Source: Austwickia chelonae NBRC 105200 (GTDB taxonomy: Bacteria; Actinomycetota; Actinomycetes; Actinomycetales; Dermatophilaceae). From it: a DNA stretch of 64,000 bases. The DNA lies in the NCBI RefSeq assembly GCF_000298175.1, contig NZ_BAGZ01000001.1, forward strand, positions 171,486 through 235,485, in the 5' to 3' direction. Made by a program: the position numbers and the translations under genes. Under the pieces are notes generated by a model that saw nothing but the letters and a program-made list of their open reading frames with translations, was not told the origin of the DNA and ran no database searches. Below are positions 53,010 through 64,000 of this stretch, piece by piece (the first letter of the stretch is position 1; every line of letters starts with the position of its first letter).

Positions 53010-53030
53010 TCAGTCTGCGGTCACCTCTGA

Positions 53031-54746
53031 TCAGTCACAGACCGCCCCCAGGCTCGCCGAGCCGACCAGACGCCGATACTTGGCCAGCACCCCGCGGGCG
53101 TACCGCGGCTCGGGTTCCGCTGCTCCTCGCCGACGGCGATCGGCAAGCTCCTCCTCGTCGAGGAGGAGGTCAAGAGTCCCCTGCCCGACGTCCAACCTGA
53201 TCCGGTCACCGTCCTGGACGTAGGCGATAGGTCCGCCGTCGACCGCTTCCGGGGCGACATGGCCCACGCACAACCCGGTGGTACCGCCGGAGAAACGCCC
53301 GTCGGTGAGCAGCAGGACGTCCTTGCCCAGGCCTGCTCCCTTGATGGCACCGGTCACCGCCAGCATCTCCCGCATCCCCGGCCCGCCCTTCGGACCCTCG
53401 TAGCGGATCACGACCACATCACCGGCCTGGAGGGTGCCGTCCTCGACCGCGTCCATCGCGCCCCGTTCCCCGTCGAACACACGGGCCGAGCCCTCGAAGA
53501 CCTCCGAGTCGAAGCCTGCCGATTTCACGACGGCCCCCTCCGGAGCCAGCGAACCGGACAGGACGGTGATCCCACCGGTGGGGTGGATCGGCCGGGCCAG
53601 CGCCCTCAACACGCGCCCGTCCGGATCCGGCGGTGCGATGTCGGCGAGATTCTCGGCGACCGTGCGTCCGGTCACCGTCAGGCAGTCGCCGTGCAGCAGT
53701 CCTGCGTCCAGCAGGGCCTTCATCACCACGGGGACACCGCCGACCCGGTCGACATCGGTCATCACGTGGGAGCCGAAGGGCTTCACATCGGCCAGGTGAG
53801 GCACTCTCGCCCCGATGCCTCGGAAGTCGTCCAGGCTCAGATCGACCTGTGCCTCGTGGGCGATCGCCAACAGATGGAGCACCGCATTCGTCGATCCGCC
53901 GAACGCCATCACCACGCTGATGGCGTTCTCGAAGGCCTCCTTGGTCATGATGTCGCGAGCGCTGATGCCACGGCGGAGCAGTTCGACGACGGCTTCACCG
54001 GACTTACGTGCGGCGACATCCCGCCGACGGTCCACGCTGGGGGGAGCTGCGCTGCCCGGCAGGGACATGCCGATGGCTTCGGCCACCGAGGCCATCGTGT
54101 TTGCGGTGTACATGCCTCCGCAGGCGCCCTCACCGGGGCAGATGGCTCTTTCGATGGCGTCGACGTCCTCGGTCTTCATGAGCCCGCGGGCGCAGGCGCC
54201 CACGGCTTCGAAGGCGTCGATGATGGTGACCTGTTTCTCGGTGCCGTCGGACAGTTTGGCGACGCCGGGCAGGATCGACCCGGCATAGAGGAAGACGGCG
54301 GCCAGGTCGAGTCGAGCTGCGGCCATGAGCATGCCGGGCAGTGATTTGTCGCATCCGGCGAGGAGCACCGACCCGTCGAGTCGTTCGGCCATCATCACCG
54401 TCTCGACGGAATCAGCAATGATTTCTCTGCTGACCAGGGAGAAGTGCATGCCTTCGTGCCCCATGGAGATGCCGTCGGAGACCGAGATGGTGCCGAACTC
54501 GAGCGGATAGCCGCCGGCGGCGTGGACACCTTCCTTGACGGCTCGGGCGAGTCTCTGCAGGGAGAGGTTGCAGGGGGTGATTTCGTTCCAGCTGCTGGCG
54601 ACACCGATCTGCGGTTTGGCGAAATCCTCGTCGCTCAGGCCCACAGCTCGGAGCATGCCTCTGCTGGCTGCGGACTCGATGCCGTCGGTGACTTCACGGC
54701 TACGGGGTTTGACGTCGGGTCCACTGGCGGAAGAGGTGGCGGTCAT
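53031..54746 (-). CDS. ilvD: Dihydroxy-acid dehydratase
   Basis: This Fe-S enzyme dehydrates dihydroxy acids to the keto acids of valine and isoleucine. It has 571 residues from ATG 54746. Cluster cysteines are Cys59 (EITPCN), Cys132 ([11 protein letters not shown]) and Cys209 ([13 protein letters not shown]). The in-frame extension to 54806 is rejected because it lies in promoter-like sequence. A TACCAT element ends eight bases before this ATG and no Shine-Dalgarno sequence is present, so the mRNA may be leaderless. Confidence 0.95.
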   Translation of the reverse strand: MTATSSASGPDVKPRSREVTDGIESAASRGMLRAVGLSDEDFAKPQIGVASSWNEITPCNLSLQRLARAVKEGVHAAGGYPLEFGTISVSDGISMGHEGMHFSLVSREIIADSVETVMMAERLDGSVLLAGCDKSLPGMLMAAARLDLAAVFLYAGSILPGVAKLSDGTEKQVTIIDAFEAVGACARGLMKTEDVDAIERAICPGEGACGGMYTANTMASVAEAIGMSLPGSAAPPSVDRRRDVAARKSGEAVVELLRRGISARDIMTKEAFENAISVVMAFGGSTNAVLHLLAIAHEAQVDLSLDDFRGIGARVPHLADVKPFGSHVMTDVDRVGGVPVVMKALLDAGLLHGDCLTVTGRTVAENLADIAPPDPDGRVLRALARPIHPTGGITVLSGSLAPEGAVVKSAGFDSEVFEGSARVFDGERGAMDAVEDGTLQAGDVVVIRYEGPKGGPGMREMLAVTGAIKGAGLGKDVLLLTDGRFSGGTTGLCVGHVAPEAVDGGPIAYVQDGDRIRLDVGQGTLDLLLDEEELADRRRRGAAEPEPRYARGVLAKYRRLVGSASLGAVCD

Positions 54747-54760
54747 ACCATCGCATGGTA
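54746..54760. promoter_or_regulatory. Palindrome at the ilvD start
   Basis: TACCAT-CGC-ATGGTA is a perfect six-base-arm repeat whose left edge is the first base of ilvD. On the minus strand the TACCAT arm fits a -10 element. It could be an operator, a leaderless promoter, or both. Confidence 0.35.
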
Positions 54761-54820
54761 GACCTGGACATCCACGGAGCGGGACGGTTGTCTTGAGGGG
54801 TGACATCTTCTTGTGTGCAT

Positions 54821-54861
54821 CGGTGTCGCGGAAGGCGCCCCGCGCGCGTTCCGCGACACCG
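54821..54861. terminator. Strong hairpin between a small ORF and ilvD
   Basis: A 13-bp perfect stem (54821-54833 with 54849-54861) built on CGGTGTCGCGGAA begins three bases beyond the stop of the small ORF 54864-54995. It probably ends that short transcript before ilvD. Confidence 0.6.
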
Positions 54862-54863
54862 AA

Positions 54864-54995
54864 TCAGTGCACCTCACCCCGGAGGGTGACGCCTCGCCCG
54901 ACGCGCCGGTCGGCGCATACCCCGGTGGGCGAGGAGCTGAAGGTGACGCCGGCTCCGTCCCACGTGGAGCCGCCGAGACCGGCCAGCTCCACCAT
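54864..54995 (-). CDS. Possible 43-residue small protein under a Zur-like box
   Basis: ATG at 54995 follows a TAGAAT -10-like element and the Zur-like box. The product (MVELAGLGGSTWDGAGVTFS, then one Cys and a basic segment ending RGEVH) matches no family I know, including the zinc-free ribosomal proteins usual in Zur regulons. A longer start adds CPMC, but those codons would lie upstream of the promoter. A hairpin follows. The gene is inferred from signals; it might instead be a small RNA. Confidence 0.35.
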   Translation of the reverse strand: MVELAGLGGSTWDGAGVTFSSSPTGVCADRRVGRGVTLRGEVH

Positions 54996-54997
54996 TC

Positions 54998-55015
54998 TAA
55001 TGAAATTCATTCTCA
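54998..55015. promoter_or_regulatory. Zur/Fur-type box
   Basis: TAATGAAATTCATTCTCA matches 15 of 18 positions of the mycobacterial Zur-box consensus as I recall it, with the core palindrome AATGA-AAT-TCATT. On the minus strand it lies between GTGCAA (-35-like) and TAGAAT (-10-like), the ideal operator position. It would control the small ORF, not the metalloprotease, which is transcribed from elsewhere. Confidence 0.5.
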
Positions 55016-55063
55016 CTTTGCACATCGGGCACACACCACCCAGTCCACCAGCGAAAATACAGC

Positions 55064-55095
55064 GGAGGGCCGGGACTCGACAGTCCCGGCCCTCC
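55064..55095 (-). terminator. Terminator of the metalloprotease gene
   Basis: A 14-bp perfect stem (55064-55077 with 55082-55095) and a four-base loop lie eleven bases past the stop and are followed on the minus strand by GCTGTATTTT. Confidence 0.75.
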
Positions 55096-55105
55096 GACCT
55101 CCCAC

Positions 55106-56869
55106 TCACCGCAGGCGATAGGCATCCAGAGCCAAAGTGCCCCGACCCGCCGAAGGCAAAGCCACGATCGTCACCGTGTGCCGCCCCGCAGGGATATTCA
55201 CCGTCCGCAACACCTGCTGGTAAGGAGCAGAGGAAGACGTCCGATAGCTGTCGAAGTCAGCCCAGGCCACCCCGTCCACCAACACGCGACCGCGCGCACC
55301 ACCCGGGAAAGCCGTCCCGATGATGTCCATCGACCGCCCACCGTCCACCGTCGTCGACCACGACGCACCGGACGTATAGGTCACCAAAGCACTGTTGAAC
55401 ATATAAGCCGACGAAGGCACCGCAAACCATCCACCGGCCCCCAGACGGGAAACCCGTCCCGTACTCGGCGTCAGGTCGAAAGTCTCCGCAGGCTTGGTCA
55501 CCGACACCGGTGACGGCGCCGGACTCTGCACCGGCGACGGGTTCACCGCACCCGCCGTCACCTTCACCTGCGCCGAAGAAGCACCCTGAGAAATCACCTG
55601 CACCGTCACACCTCCGCCGTAGGAGGTGAACGATCCGCCCACCGGGATTCCCCAGTTCACGTCGCCCGAAGAACCCGACGGCGAAGCGTCCAGAGCCAAG
55701 GACGGCTTGGCCTGCCCCGACTTCGAGGAGTCCTCCCGCACGACCCGCACCCCACCGACCATGTTCGAGTACAACAGGTAATCCCGACCGGTCCGCGTCC
55801 GGTACTCCACGAAGTACACCGCGCCCGACTTCGGATCGACCACCCGCACCGCTCGCGTCCCGCTGAAAGAAGACACCGGGTTCAAAGACACCGAGGTCGT
55901 CCCCGAGGACAACTCCGTCACCGCCGACGACGGCCACAACCCCAGACGATGCGCTTGCGGCGCCGACAACGACCCGGCATTGTTCGGCGCCGACGCCGCC
56001 ATGACATCCCACGGGTCGCCGTACTCGTCGATCCGGCACCCCTTCGCCGAAACCTCCGCCAGCGCGACATCCGCCGCACCCGGACAGGTCAACCGCTGAG
56101 CATGCGCCAGCCCCAGGTTGTGCCCCAGCTCATGGGACATCACCGGCCACGCCGTGTCGGACACATAGGCATAGCCTCCTGCGCTCACCCCCGAACCCAC
56201 ACTGGCCAGACCGTAACCACACCCTGCATTGGACGCCTCCTTCGGCAGGACCAACACCAGATGCTTGTTGGGCCCCGGGGTGAACCCCGACCGAGAAGCC
56301 GCCTCCTCCCACATCGACCACACGTCACTGCACGACGACGACAGCGCGAGCGGACCGTTCACCGAAGCTGCGGAGAAGGTCAACGCCCCACCCGTCTGCT
56401 CAGACCAGTACTGGGAGACCGAAGCGATCTGGGCCTGCACCGCAGCAGCCGTCGGCGCGCTGCCGGAAACCCCACGAGGAACCGCAGACACCGCGGTCAC
56501 CTGGTGCACGGCGGGAGACATCTGCGCGGACGACACCGGCGGCTGCACCGCCTTCACCGGAGCCACCGCGTCAGGCACCGGGGTGAACGAGGTGCCGGAA
56601 CGCTCAATCGTCCGACGCGGCACCGTCACCGAGACCTTCGCGCCGGGCTCCACATCCTTCACCACCGCCGCAGACACGGGGACGAATGCGCCTCCGGGGA
56701 CCCTGACCCTGCTCTGCGTGGACGGTCCGTCGACGACAGTGACCAGCTCGCCCTGAACGGTGACCGTCGAACCGTCTGCCGCCGAAGCCAGTTGAACCCC
56801 GGAGCCCGACGCGACCAGAGCCGCCATCGTGCAGGCCACTGCCACCGATCGCCCTCGTCCGACCTTCAT
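55106..56869 (-). CDS. Secreted metzincin zinc metalloprotease
   Basis: The 587-residue protein has a signal peptide (about 1-30), a propeptide-like region, and a catalytic domain with the zinc motif VMSHELGHNLGLAH (HExxHxxGxxH) and a downstream Met-turn in DPWDVMAAS, typical of metzincins of the gametolysin/M11-like group. Cysteines in SSSCSDVW and NAGCGYG may form a disulfide. Residues about 440-587 form a separate beta-rich C-terminal domain after a Pro/Ser linker, possibly carbohydrate-binding. GGAGG precedes ATG at eight bases. It is transcribed alone and is a likely secreted virulence or nutrient-acquisition protease. Confidence 0.88.
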   Translation of the reverse strand: MKVGRGRSVAVACTMAALVASGSGVQLASAADGSTVTVQGELVTVVDGPSTQSRVRVPGGAFVPVSAAVVKDVEPGAKVSVTVPRRTIERSGTSFTPVPDAVAPVKAVQPPVSSAQMSPAVHQVTAVSAVPRGVSGSAPTAAAVQAQIASVSQYWSEQTGGALTFSAASVNGPLALSSSCSDVWSMWEEAASRSGFTPGPNKHLVLVLPKEASNAGCGYGLASVGSGVSAGGYAYVSDTAWPVMSHELGHNLGLAHAQRLTCPGAADVALAEVSAKGCRIDEYGDPWDVMAASAPNNAGSLSAPQAHRLGLWPSSAVTELSSGTTSVSLNPVSSFSGTRAVRVVDPKSGAVYFVEYRTRTGRDYLLYSNMVGGVRVVREDSSKSGQAKPSLALDASPSGSSGDVNWGIPVGGSFTSYGGGVTVQVISQGASSAQVKVTAGAVNPSPVQSPAPSPVSVTKPAETFDLTPSTGRVSRLGAGGWFAVPSSAYMFNSALVTYTSGASWSTTVDGGRSMDIIGTAFPGGARGRVLVDGVAWADFDSYRTSSSAPYQQVLRTVNIPAGRHTVTIVALPSAGRGTLALDAYRLR

Positions 56870-57099
56870 CCCGATGTCCTCCCCATCCGTGGGTGACAGG
56901 CCTCAGATCCTGAGCGCCTGCGCGTCCGACTTGGACGCGTTCCCGAACCGCTGGAGACATCGGCGCAAAGGCCGCCTGCTTGAACGAACGGTCGCCCCGG
57001 TGGAGCCCCACACCGGCGGACGACAGAACGCGCGCCCAGTGAATCCGCTTGTAAGGAAAAGCGATATCCACACTCAAGGACGGACGTCTGTGGGAAAGG

Positions 57100-57627
57100 T
57101 CACAGCCGGTCAGGTGGCCGCTGCAACATCACCACGGCCGAGGAACTGTCAGGGAAGGCCGCCCAGGACCCCTCATGGACGACGACCCCGACCCCGGCCG
57201 GCGGCCACACCTCGATCCTCCGGTGTAACGGTTCCCCGCCCTGGTCACAGTGGTCCTCCACCCCGGCGACGACCCCCGGCACCCCCGGGGCATGCCCCAG
57301 AACCACCAGAGTGCGCACGTCATCGGGAACCTCGCGGATCGCGTCCACCACATCCTCGACATCGGCGTCGTAGAGCGACTGCTCCCCCCAGAGGTCCTGC
57401 ACCTGGAGTCCACCACGACGCAGCTCCTCGCAGGTCTGCACCGTGCGCACCGCGGGAGAACAGATCATCAGGTCAGCGCGCACACCTTCCCGGGAGAGCC
57501 GTTCGCCCAGAGCTCGGGCCACCGCACGACCAGACTCGGTCAAAGCACGCTGAGCGTCCCCCTCCCGGGAGAAAGGCACCGCCTCGGCATGTCGTATCAG
57601 CACCAACACGCGTGGGATATCCGTCAT
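57100..57627 (-). CDS. sixA: Histidine phosphatase (SixA-like)
   Basis: The 175-residue protein belongs to the histidine phosphatase superfamily, with the RHG-type motif LVLIRHAEAVPF at residues about 7-18 and the second histidine in LVVLGHAPGVPG. SixA dephosphorylates phosphohistidine proteins in proteobacteria; in actinobacteria the substrate is not established. It follows gatB on the same strand after 40 bases. The 230-bp region to the metalloprotease start holds nothing recognised. Confidence 0.85.
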   Translation of the reverse strand: MTDIPRVLVLIRHAEAVPFSREGDAQRALTESGRAVARALGERLSREGVRADLMICSPAVRTVQTCEELRRGGLQVQDLWGEQSLYDADVEDVVDAIREVPDDVRTLVVLGHAPGVPGVVAGVEDHCDQGGEPLHRRIEVWPPAGVGVVVHEGSWAAFPDSSSAVVMLQRPPDRL

Positions 57628-57667
57628 CGCCCCATCATCCCAAGCCGCTCAGGACAGGCCAGACGGA

Positions 57668-59215
57668 TCAGCCCTCGACACCCAAGGACTCCAGGATCAA
57701 GGCACGCACCTTAGCGGCATCGGCCTGCCCCTTCATCTCCTTCATGACCTGACCGATCAAGGCGCCCACGGCCTGGACCCGACCGTCCCGGATCTTCTGC
57801 ACGACCGCCTCGTTCCGAGCGATCACCGCCTCGACCGCCGACTGCAAGGCGCCCGAATCGGAAACCATCTGGAGACCTCGAGCATCGGCGACCTCGGTGG
57901 GACCGCCCTCCCCCGCGAGCACCCCGTCCAGAACCTGCTTGGCCATCGTGTCGTTCAACCGGCCACCGGTGACCAATGAGTCCAGCTCGACCACCTGCTC
58001 CGCGGAGATCGCCATCCGAGCCAGGTCCTGTCCCTCGGCATTCGCCCGACGGGAGATCTCCCCCACCCACCATTTCTTGGCGGCCGATGCCGTACCCCCC
58101 GCTCGAACGGTGGCCTCGACCAGATCCAAGGCTCCTGACCCCAGGATGTCCCGCATCTCCAGGTCGGTGAAGGCCCACTCCTCCTGGAGCCGCTTGAGCC
58201 GCCGTCCGGGAGGTTCGGGAAGGGTCGCCCGCAACGCTTCGACGTGCTCCACCGGAGGCGCCACCGGAACCAGGTCCGGTTCAGGGAAATACCGGTAGTC
58301 GTCGGCATCCGACTTCGGGCGGCCAGCTGTGGTCTCCCCGGTGTCCTCGTGCCAATGCCGGGTCTCCTGGACGATCACACCTCCCGAAGCGAGCACCGCG
58401 GCATGACGACGGATCTCGAATCGACAGGCAGCTTCGACGCTGCGCAGGGAATTGACATTCTTCGTCTCGGTACGGGTGCCGAAAGGCGTCTCGAGCTGCG
58501 CAGGCCCACGCCGGTCCACGCCGATCCGCGGACGCAACGACAGGTTGACATCACACCGCATCGACCCCTGCTCCATCCGCGCATCCGAGACCTTCAAGGC
58601 CCGCATCAACTCACGCAGAGCACTCACATAGGCCCGGGCGACCTCCGGAGCCCGCTCCCCCGCACCGACCAGAGGACGGGTGACGATCTCGATCAGCGGG
58701 ATACCGGCCCGGTTGTAGTCGATCAACGAGTAGTCGGCGCCATGGATACGGCCGGTCGAACCACCCACGTGGACGAGTTTCCCGGCGTCCTCCTCCATAT
58801 GGGCCCGTTCGATCTCCACCCGGTAGATCTCCCCGTCGTCCAGTTCGACGTCCAGGTACCCGTCGAAAGCGATGGGTTCGTCGTACTGACTCGTCTGGAA
58901 GTTCTTCGTCATGTCCGGGTAGAAGTAGTTCTTCCGGGCGAAACGGCAGGTCGCCGCGATGGAACAGTTCAAGGCCAGCCCGATCCGGATCGCCGAGTCG
59001 ACGGCGGCCCGGTTGACCACCGGCAGGGCTCCGGGCAGCCCCAGGCAGACCGGACACACCTGCGAGTTCGGCACTGCACCGAATTCCGTCGGACAGGCAC
59101 AGAACATCTTGGTCCGAGTGTTCAGCTCGACGTGGACCTCCAGACCCATCACCGGATCGAAGGAGTCCAGAGCCTCGTCGATGTCGAGCAATGTCACCAG
59201 CTGGGGGTTGTGCAC
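57668..59215 (-). CDS. gatB: Asp-tRNA(Asn)/Glu-tRNA(Gln) amidotransferase subunit B
   Basis: GatB activates mischarged Glu-tRNA(Gln) or Asp-tRNA(Asn) by phosphorylation for amidation. It has 515 residues with the start [15 protein letters not shown], the zinc cysteines CACPTEF and CPVCLGLPG, and the C-terminal YqeY-like domain (residues about 390-515). GGAGG precedes GTG 59215, three bases after gatA. With GlnRS in the same window its main target here could be Asn-tRNA or both. Confidence 0.96.
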   Translation of the reverse strand: MHNPQLVTLLDIDEALDSFDPVMGLEVHVELNTRTKMFCACPTEFGAVPNSQVCPVCLGLPGALPVVNRAAVDSAIRIGLALNCSIAATCRFARKNYFYPDMTKNFQTSQYDEPIAFDGYLDVELDDGEIYRVEIERAHMEEDAGKLVHVGGSTGRIHGADYSLIDYNRAGIPLIEIVTRPLVGAGERAPEVARAYVSALRELMRALKVSDARMEQGSMRCDVNLSLRPRIGVDRRGPAQLETPFGTRTETKNVNSLRSVEAACRFEIRRHAAVLASGGVIVQETRHWHEDTGETTAGRPKSDADDYRYFPEPDLVPVAPPVEHVEALRATLPEPPGRRLKRLQEEWAFTDLEMRDILGSGALDLVEATVRAGGTASAAKKWWVGEISRRANAEGQDLARMAISAEQVVELDSLVTGGRLNDTMAKQVLDGVLAGEGGPTEVADARGLQMVSDSGALQSAVEAVIARNEAVVQKIRDGRVQAVGALIGQVMKEMKGQADAAKVRALILESLGVEG

Positions 59216-59218
59216 GGT

Positions 59219-60754
59219 TCAGGCCTCCTCGCCGATCGGTGCGGACATCGCCTCGGGAATCCGGTCGAGCAGACCGCCGCCCCACTCCCGGGTCAGCGCC
59301 TTCTCCAGAGCCGCCGCGACATTGTAGAGCCGGTCGTCGGCCATCGCCGGAGCCAGAACCTGCAGTCCGACCGGCATGCCGTCCTCGTCGGCCAGCCCCA
59401 CCGGGACGGAGATCCCCGGGATCCCGGCCAGATTGCTCGGGATCGTCGCCACATCGCCCAGGTACATCGCCAGGGGGTCGTCCAGTTTGGCGCCCAACTG
59501 CCAGGCCGTCGTCGGCGCCGTCGGGCTGATCACCACGTCGACCTGCGAGAAAGCAGAGGCGAAGTCACGGGCGATCAGGGCACGGACCTTCTGGGCCTGA
59601 CCGTAGAAGGCGTCGTAGTACCCCGATGACAGGGCGTAGGTGCCCAGGATGACCCGGCGTTTCACCTCGGGGCCGAAACCCTGCCCTCTTGAGGCTGCAG
59701 TCACCTGCTCGGTGCTCGGCTGAGGCACCCCGTCCGGCCCTACCCGCAACCCGTAACGCATCGCGTCGTACCTGGCCAGGTTGCTGCTCGCTTCGCTGGG
59801 CATGATCAGGTAGTAGGCGCCCAGGGCGTAGTCCAGATGGGGACAGTCGACCTCGACGACATCCGCTCCGGCCGCGGTCAACAGAGCCACCGCCTCGTCG
59901 AAACGGGCCCGCACCCCCGCCTGGTAGCCCTCGCCACCGAGCTGCCGTACGACACCGATCCTCATCCCCGACACATCGGCCCGGCGTGCCGCGTCGACCA
60001 CTGCCGGAACCGGCGCGTCGATACTGGTCGAGTCGCGGGGGTCGTGCCCGGCCAGCACCTCGTGCAGGAGGGCGGTGTCCGGCACCGTGCGGGCGCAGGG
60101 TCCGATCTGGTCCAGGCTGCTGGCCATCGCGATCACACCGTAGCGGGAGACCCCGCCGTAGGTCGGTTTCGCTCCGACCGTCCCGGTGAAGGCCGCCGGC
60201 TGACGGATCGAACCGCCGGTGTCCGAACCCACCGCGAGCGGTGCCATGAAAGCCGCCAGGACCGCCGCCGAACCACCACCCGACCCGCCGGGAACCCGAC
60301 GCAGATCCCACGGGTTCGCCGTCGGCCCGTAGGCGGAGTGCTCTGTCGAGGACCCCATCGCGAACTCGTCCATATTGGTCTTGCCCAGGATCGGCATCCG
60401 AGCGGACCGCAGCCGGGCCACCACCGTCGCATCGTAGGGCGGCATCCATCCCTGCAGGATCCGGCTCCCCGCGGTGGTGGGCTGACCCACCGTGCAGGCC
60501 ACGTCCTTCACCGCGACCGGGACCCCGGCCAGCGGGCCCAGGCCCTCGCCCGCAGCTCGTTCCCGGTCGACCTGCGCCGCCACGGCGAGCGCCTCGGCAT
60601 CGTTGCGGTGCAGATAGGCGTTGACCCGGCTCTCGACGGCGTCGATCCGGTCGAGATAGGCCTGGGTCACCTCTACGGAGGAGACCTCCCGGCGGGTCAA
60701 CAGATCGGCGAGCGCCTCGGCGCTGAGCCGGGTCAGGTCGGTGGGGGTGGTCAC
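59219..60754 (-). CDS. gatA: Asp-tRNA(Asn)/Glu-tRNA(Gln) amidotransferase subunit A
   Basis: GatA is the glutaminase subunit that feeds ammonia to GatB. The 511-residue amidase-signature protein has the catalytic triad Lys in [10 protein letters not shown], and the two serines in [17 protein letters not shown] precedes GTG 60754. It lies between gatC and gatB, the usual gatCAB order. Confidence 0.96.
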   Translation of the reverse strand: MTTPTDLTRLSAEALADLLTRREVSSVEVTQAYLDRIDAVESRVNAYLHRNDAEALAVAAQVDRERAAGEGLGPLAGVPVAVKDVACTVGQPTTAGSRILQGWMPPYDATVVARLRSARMPILGKTNMDEFAMGSSTEHSAYGPTANPWDLRRVPGGSGGGSAAVLAAFMAPLAVGSDTGGSIRQPAAFTGTVGAKPTYGGVSRYGVIAMASSLDQIGPCARTVPDTALLHEVLAGHDPRDSTSIDAPVPAVVDAARRADVSGMRIGVVRQLGGEGYQAGVRARFDEAVALLTAAGADVVEVDCPHLDYALGAYYLIMPSEASSNLARYDAMRYGLRVGPDGVPQPSTEQVTAASRGQGFGPEVKRRVILGTYALSSGYYDAFYGQAQKVRALIARDFASAFSQVDVVISPTAPTTAWQLGAKLDDPLAMYLGDVATIPSNLAGIPGISVPVGLADEDGMPVGLQVLAPAMADDRLYNVAAALEKALTREWGGGLLDRIPEAMSAPIGEEA

Positions 60755-60845
60755 GGTTGGGTCCCTCGGTTCGGTGGTTCGCAGGAGACGGGGGGGTGGG
60801 GTCGCCGCCCGGTACGGACGGATTTCGACGACCGGGCTGGCCGGT

Positions 60846-61142
60846 TCAGTCCTCGCCGAGGATGCGCGGGACGACGAACCGGTCGTCCTCCGACTCGGGG
60901 GCTGCGGCCAAGGCCTCGGCAGGGGTCAGTCCCGGCGCGACCTCGTCCTCACGGTAGACATTCGTCAACGGCAGGGGGTGGGACATACCCGGCACGTCGA
61001 CATCGGCCAGCTCGCCGACCTTGGCGAAGGCGTCGAGGATCACGGCGAGCTCACCGGACATCTCGTCGAGTTCTCGTTCGGACAGGTCGATCCGGGCCAA
61101 TGTCGCCAGGTGTGCGACCTGGTCGCGGGAGATCGTGGACAT
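60846..61142 (-). CDS. gatC: Asp-tRNA(Asn)/Glu-tRNA(Gln) amidotransferase subunit C
   Basis: The 98-residue belt subunit stabilises GatA-GatB. The start [20 protein letters not shown] and [12 protein letters not shown] are typical. ATG 61142 was chosen; the frame open further upstream has no conserved sequence. It lies 32 bases after the second GT87 gene. Confidence 0.94.
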   Translation of the reverse strand: MSTISRDQVAHLATLARIDLSERELDEMSGELAVILDAFAKVGELADVDVPGMSHPLPLTNVYREDEVAPGLTPAEALAAAPESEDDRFVVPRILGED

Positions 61143-61174
61143 GGCCGCCATTCTAGGCGGCTCGCCGGGCCGGC

Positions 61175-62524
61175 TCACGGGACACCGTTCCCCGCCCTCC
61201 GGTCGGCCGCCGGGTCGGTGTGGAAAGCACACCAGGCGAGCGACGCGGTGCCCAGGATCGCGTACACCGAGGCGAGCACGAGCTGCCATACGGGGAGCGC
61301 GGCCCAGTTCCCCCTGGCGGGGAAGGCCCACCACAGCACATGGCTGACCGTCACCGTCACCCAGGCGAAGGCGAGGGCACGGGCCGCACGGTCGGAGGAG
61401 GACCTGCTGACGGCTGCGCAGGCTCGTTTCAGCAGGGAGAGGGTCTCGCGCACTCCTTGGGCGAAGGTGCGTGGCCGTGGGGGGAGAACGGAGGGATGAT
61501 CCGTCGGCCAGGGCTGCACCTGTTCCACCGATTCGGGGGTGACCCGCGCCAGTGCGCCGGAGCACCACAGCAGCAGGAGCGGCCAGACCCACACCCAGTG
61601 GTGGCTCCAGGAGATCGGGGAGATCAGCAGCGCGCAGAGGGACGCGGCCAGCACTGCGTGTCGGTCACGTCCTGCGCGGACGGCTCGGTGCACGGCGATC
61701 GTCGCCAAGGTCACCACGACGAGGCAGAGCAGGGCCCATACCGGCCCGGTTCCGGTGTGCGATCCGATCCCGGCGCGGGCCATGGCTCCGGCCAGGGACT
61801 GGTTGGCGATGTAGTCGGGTCCGCCGACCCGTGCCGAGGCGCCGAGCAGTCCGGACCAGTAGGTCGCCGAGGATGCCGGTAGCAGGAGGAAGCCCACGAC
61901 GACTCCGGCACAGACGGTGAGGAAGGACCTGGTCAGGGAGGCCAGATCTCGGCGGACCAGCGGAACCAGCAGGAAAGCTGCCGGGGTCAGTTTCACCAGG
62001 ATGGCCAGGCCGATCAGTGTCCCGGCCCATCGTCGCCGTCTCCCGTTGAGGAGGTCCTCGGCGATCAGCCAGGCCAGGAGCAGGTTGACCTGTCCGAACG
62101 AGAAGGTCTGCCAGACCGGTTCCACCAGCCGGGCCAGCGGGAGCAGGAGGACTGCCACGGCGGGGCCCTTCCCGAGGAAGAGCCAGGTGATCCGCCAGAG
62201 GAAGAGCAGGTTCAACAGGAGGACCAGCACTGCTGCCATCGGGGCCGGCAGCAGGGTCACCGGTGCCAGCAGGAAGGCCGCGATCGGGGGATAGGTGTAG
62301 GGCAGCACGTCGGAGCCGGTGTCGTACAACCGGTCCTGTCCGTTCAACGCCAGCGCGGAGGCCGACCGGTAGACCCCGAGGTCTTCGGGCTGTCCGAAGA
62401 GCCACAGGAGCACGAAGGACAGCACCAGTGCCAGGCCGCCGGTCGCCCAGACCGCTGCCAGGGGCACACGATGGGTCGGTCGTCTCCTCGGGCCGGCCCC
62501 GCTCCGTGTGTCAAGTCCTCTCAC
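61175..62524 (-). CDS. GT87-family membrane mannosyltransferase-like protein (second copy)
   Basis: This polytopic GT-C-type glycosyltransferase of 449 residues probably uses polyprenyl-phosphate-mannose outside the membrane, as in actinobacterial lipoglycan synthesis. Family features are the acidic loop GQPEDLGVYRSASALA, PYTYPPIAAFLLAP, and SPISWSHHWVWVWPLLLL. The GTG at 62524 follows the upstream stop by one base with GGAG in front; the GTG 33 bases earlier would overlap the previous gene. It is a tandem paralogue of 62526-63767. Confidence 0.85.
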   Translation of the reverse strand: MRGLDTRSGAGPRRRPTHRVPLAAVWATGGLALVLSFVLLWLFGQPEDLGVYRSASALALNGQDRLYDTGSDVLPYTYPPIAAFLLAPVTLLPAPMAAVLVLLLNLLFLWRITWLFLGKGPAVAVLLLPLARLVEPVWQTFSFGQVNLLLAWLIAEDLLNGRRRRWAGTLIGLAILVKLTPAAFLLVPLVRRDLASLTRSFLTVCAGVVVGFLLLPASSATYWSGLLGASARVGGPDYIANQSLAGAMARAGIGSHTGTGPVWALLCLVVVTLATIAVHRAVRAGRDRHAVLAASLCALLISPISWSHHWVWVWPLLLLWCSGALARVTPESVEQVQPWPTDHPSVLPPRPRTFAQGVRETLSLLKRACAAVSRSSSDRAARALAFAWVTVTVSHVLWWAFPARGNWAALPVWQLVLASVYAILGTASLAWCAFHTDPAADRRAGNGVP

Positions 62525-62525
62525 G

Positions 62526-64000
<1,475 letters not shown>

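Overview
The window is high-GC actinobacterial DNA with about 45 protein genes, mostly on the minus strand. The backbone order is ddl, gpsA, plsC, hupB, leuD-leuC, an IclR regulator, tRNA-Glu and tRNA-Gln, gltX, a fumarylacetoacetate hydrolase-family gene, ilvE, leuB, ilvC-ilvN-ilvB, ilvD, gatB-gatA-gatC and ligA. This order, GTG starts, many ATGA stop/start overlaps and an IdeR-type iron box suggest a Micrococcales-like actinobacterium. The secreted enzymes would suit a Dermatophilaceae-like host, but the species cannot be fixed from the sequence.

Layout. 1-8.6 kb: cell wall, lysine uptake, phospholipid synthesis, HU and leucine synthesis (leuCD) with a divergent IclR regulator. 8.65-14.1 kb: four translationally overlapping genes for a selenium-dependent type molybdenum hydroxylase and its maturation factors (xdh, yqeB, yqeC, xdhC). 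14.4-18.1 kb: an unknown membrane protein, tRNA-Glu(CTC), tRNA-Gln(CTG) and a glutaminyl-tRNA synthetase. 18.2-24.6 kb: gltX, an FAH-family hydrolase and a second, conventional xanthine dehydrogenase (xdhAB). 24.8-28.1 kb: an unknown protein, ilvE and leuB. 28.5-47.2 kb: an 18.7-kb accessory block. It holds a disordered SHOCT/DPY-repeat protein; an operon of a 2047-residue Ig/FN3 protein, MoxR ATPase, DUF58 protein and degenerate transglutaminase; a phosphoribosyltransferase; and three exported proteins (a Lys/Glu-rich protein, a GH3 glycosidase and a PET-hydrolase/cutinase-like esterase). 47.3-50.9 kb: ilvBNC behind a leader peptide and attenuator. 51-53 kb: an S41 protease and an iron-controlled bfd-bfr pair. 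53-57 kb: ilvD, a Zur-box-like promoter with a small ORF, and a secreted metalloprotease. 57-64 kb: sixA, gatBAC, two GT87 mannosyltransferase-like proteins and the end of ligA.

How the genes fit together. Seven branched-chain amino-acid loci (leuD, leuC, leuB, ilvE, ilvC, ilvBN, ilvD) are spread through the window with no leuA seen. Control is visible as translation-coupled attenuation (ilvBNC), a palindrome between leuC and its likely IclR regulator, and smaller palindromes at leuB and ilvD. GlnRS and GatCAB occur together, so two routes to Gln-tRNA may coexist, or GatCAB may serve Asn-tRNA. Purine or other heteroaromatic oxidation is covered by two molybdenum hydroxylases of different types. 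The exported hydrolases point to a life on polymers, host surfaces or lipids.

The least explained parts are the Ig/FN3-MoxR-DUF58-transglutaminase operon with its convergent DPY-repeat partner, the Lys/Glu-rich secreted protein, and two small ORFs with their own signals (41185-41259 and 54864-54995). No insertion sequence, CRISPR array, prophage or rRNA was seen.
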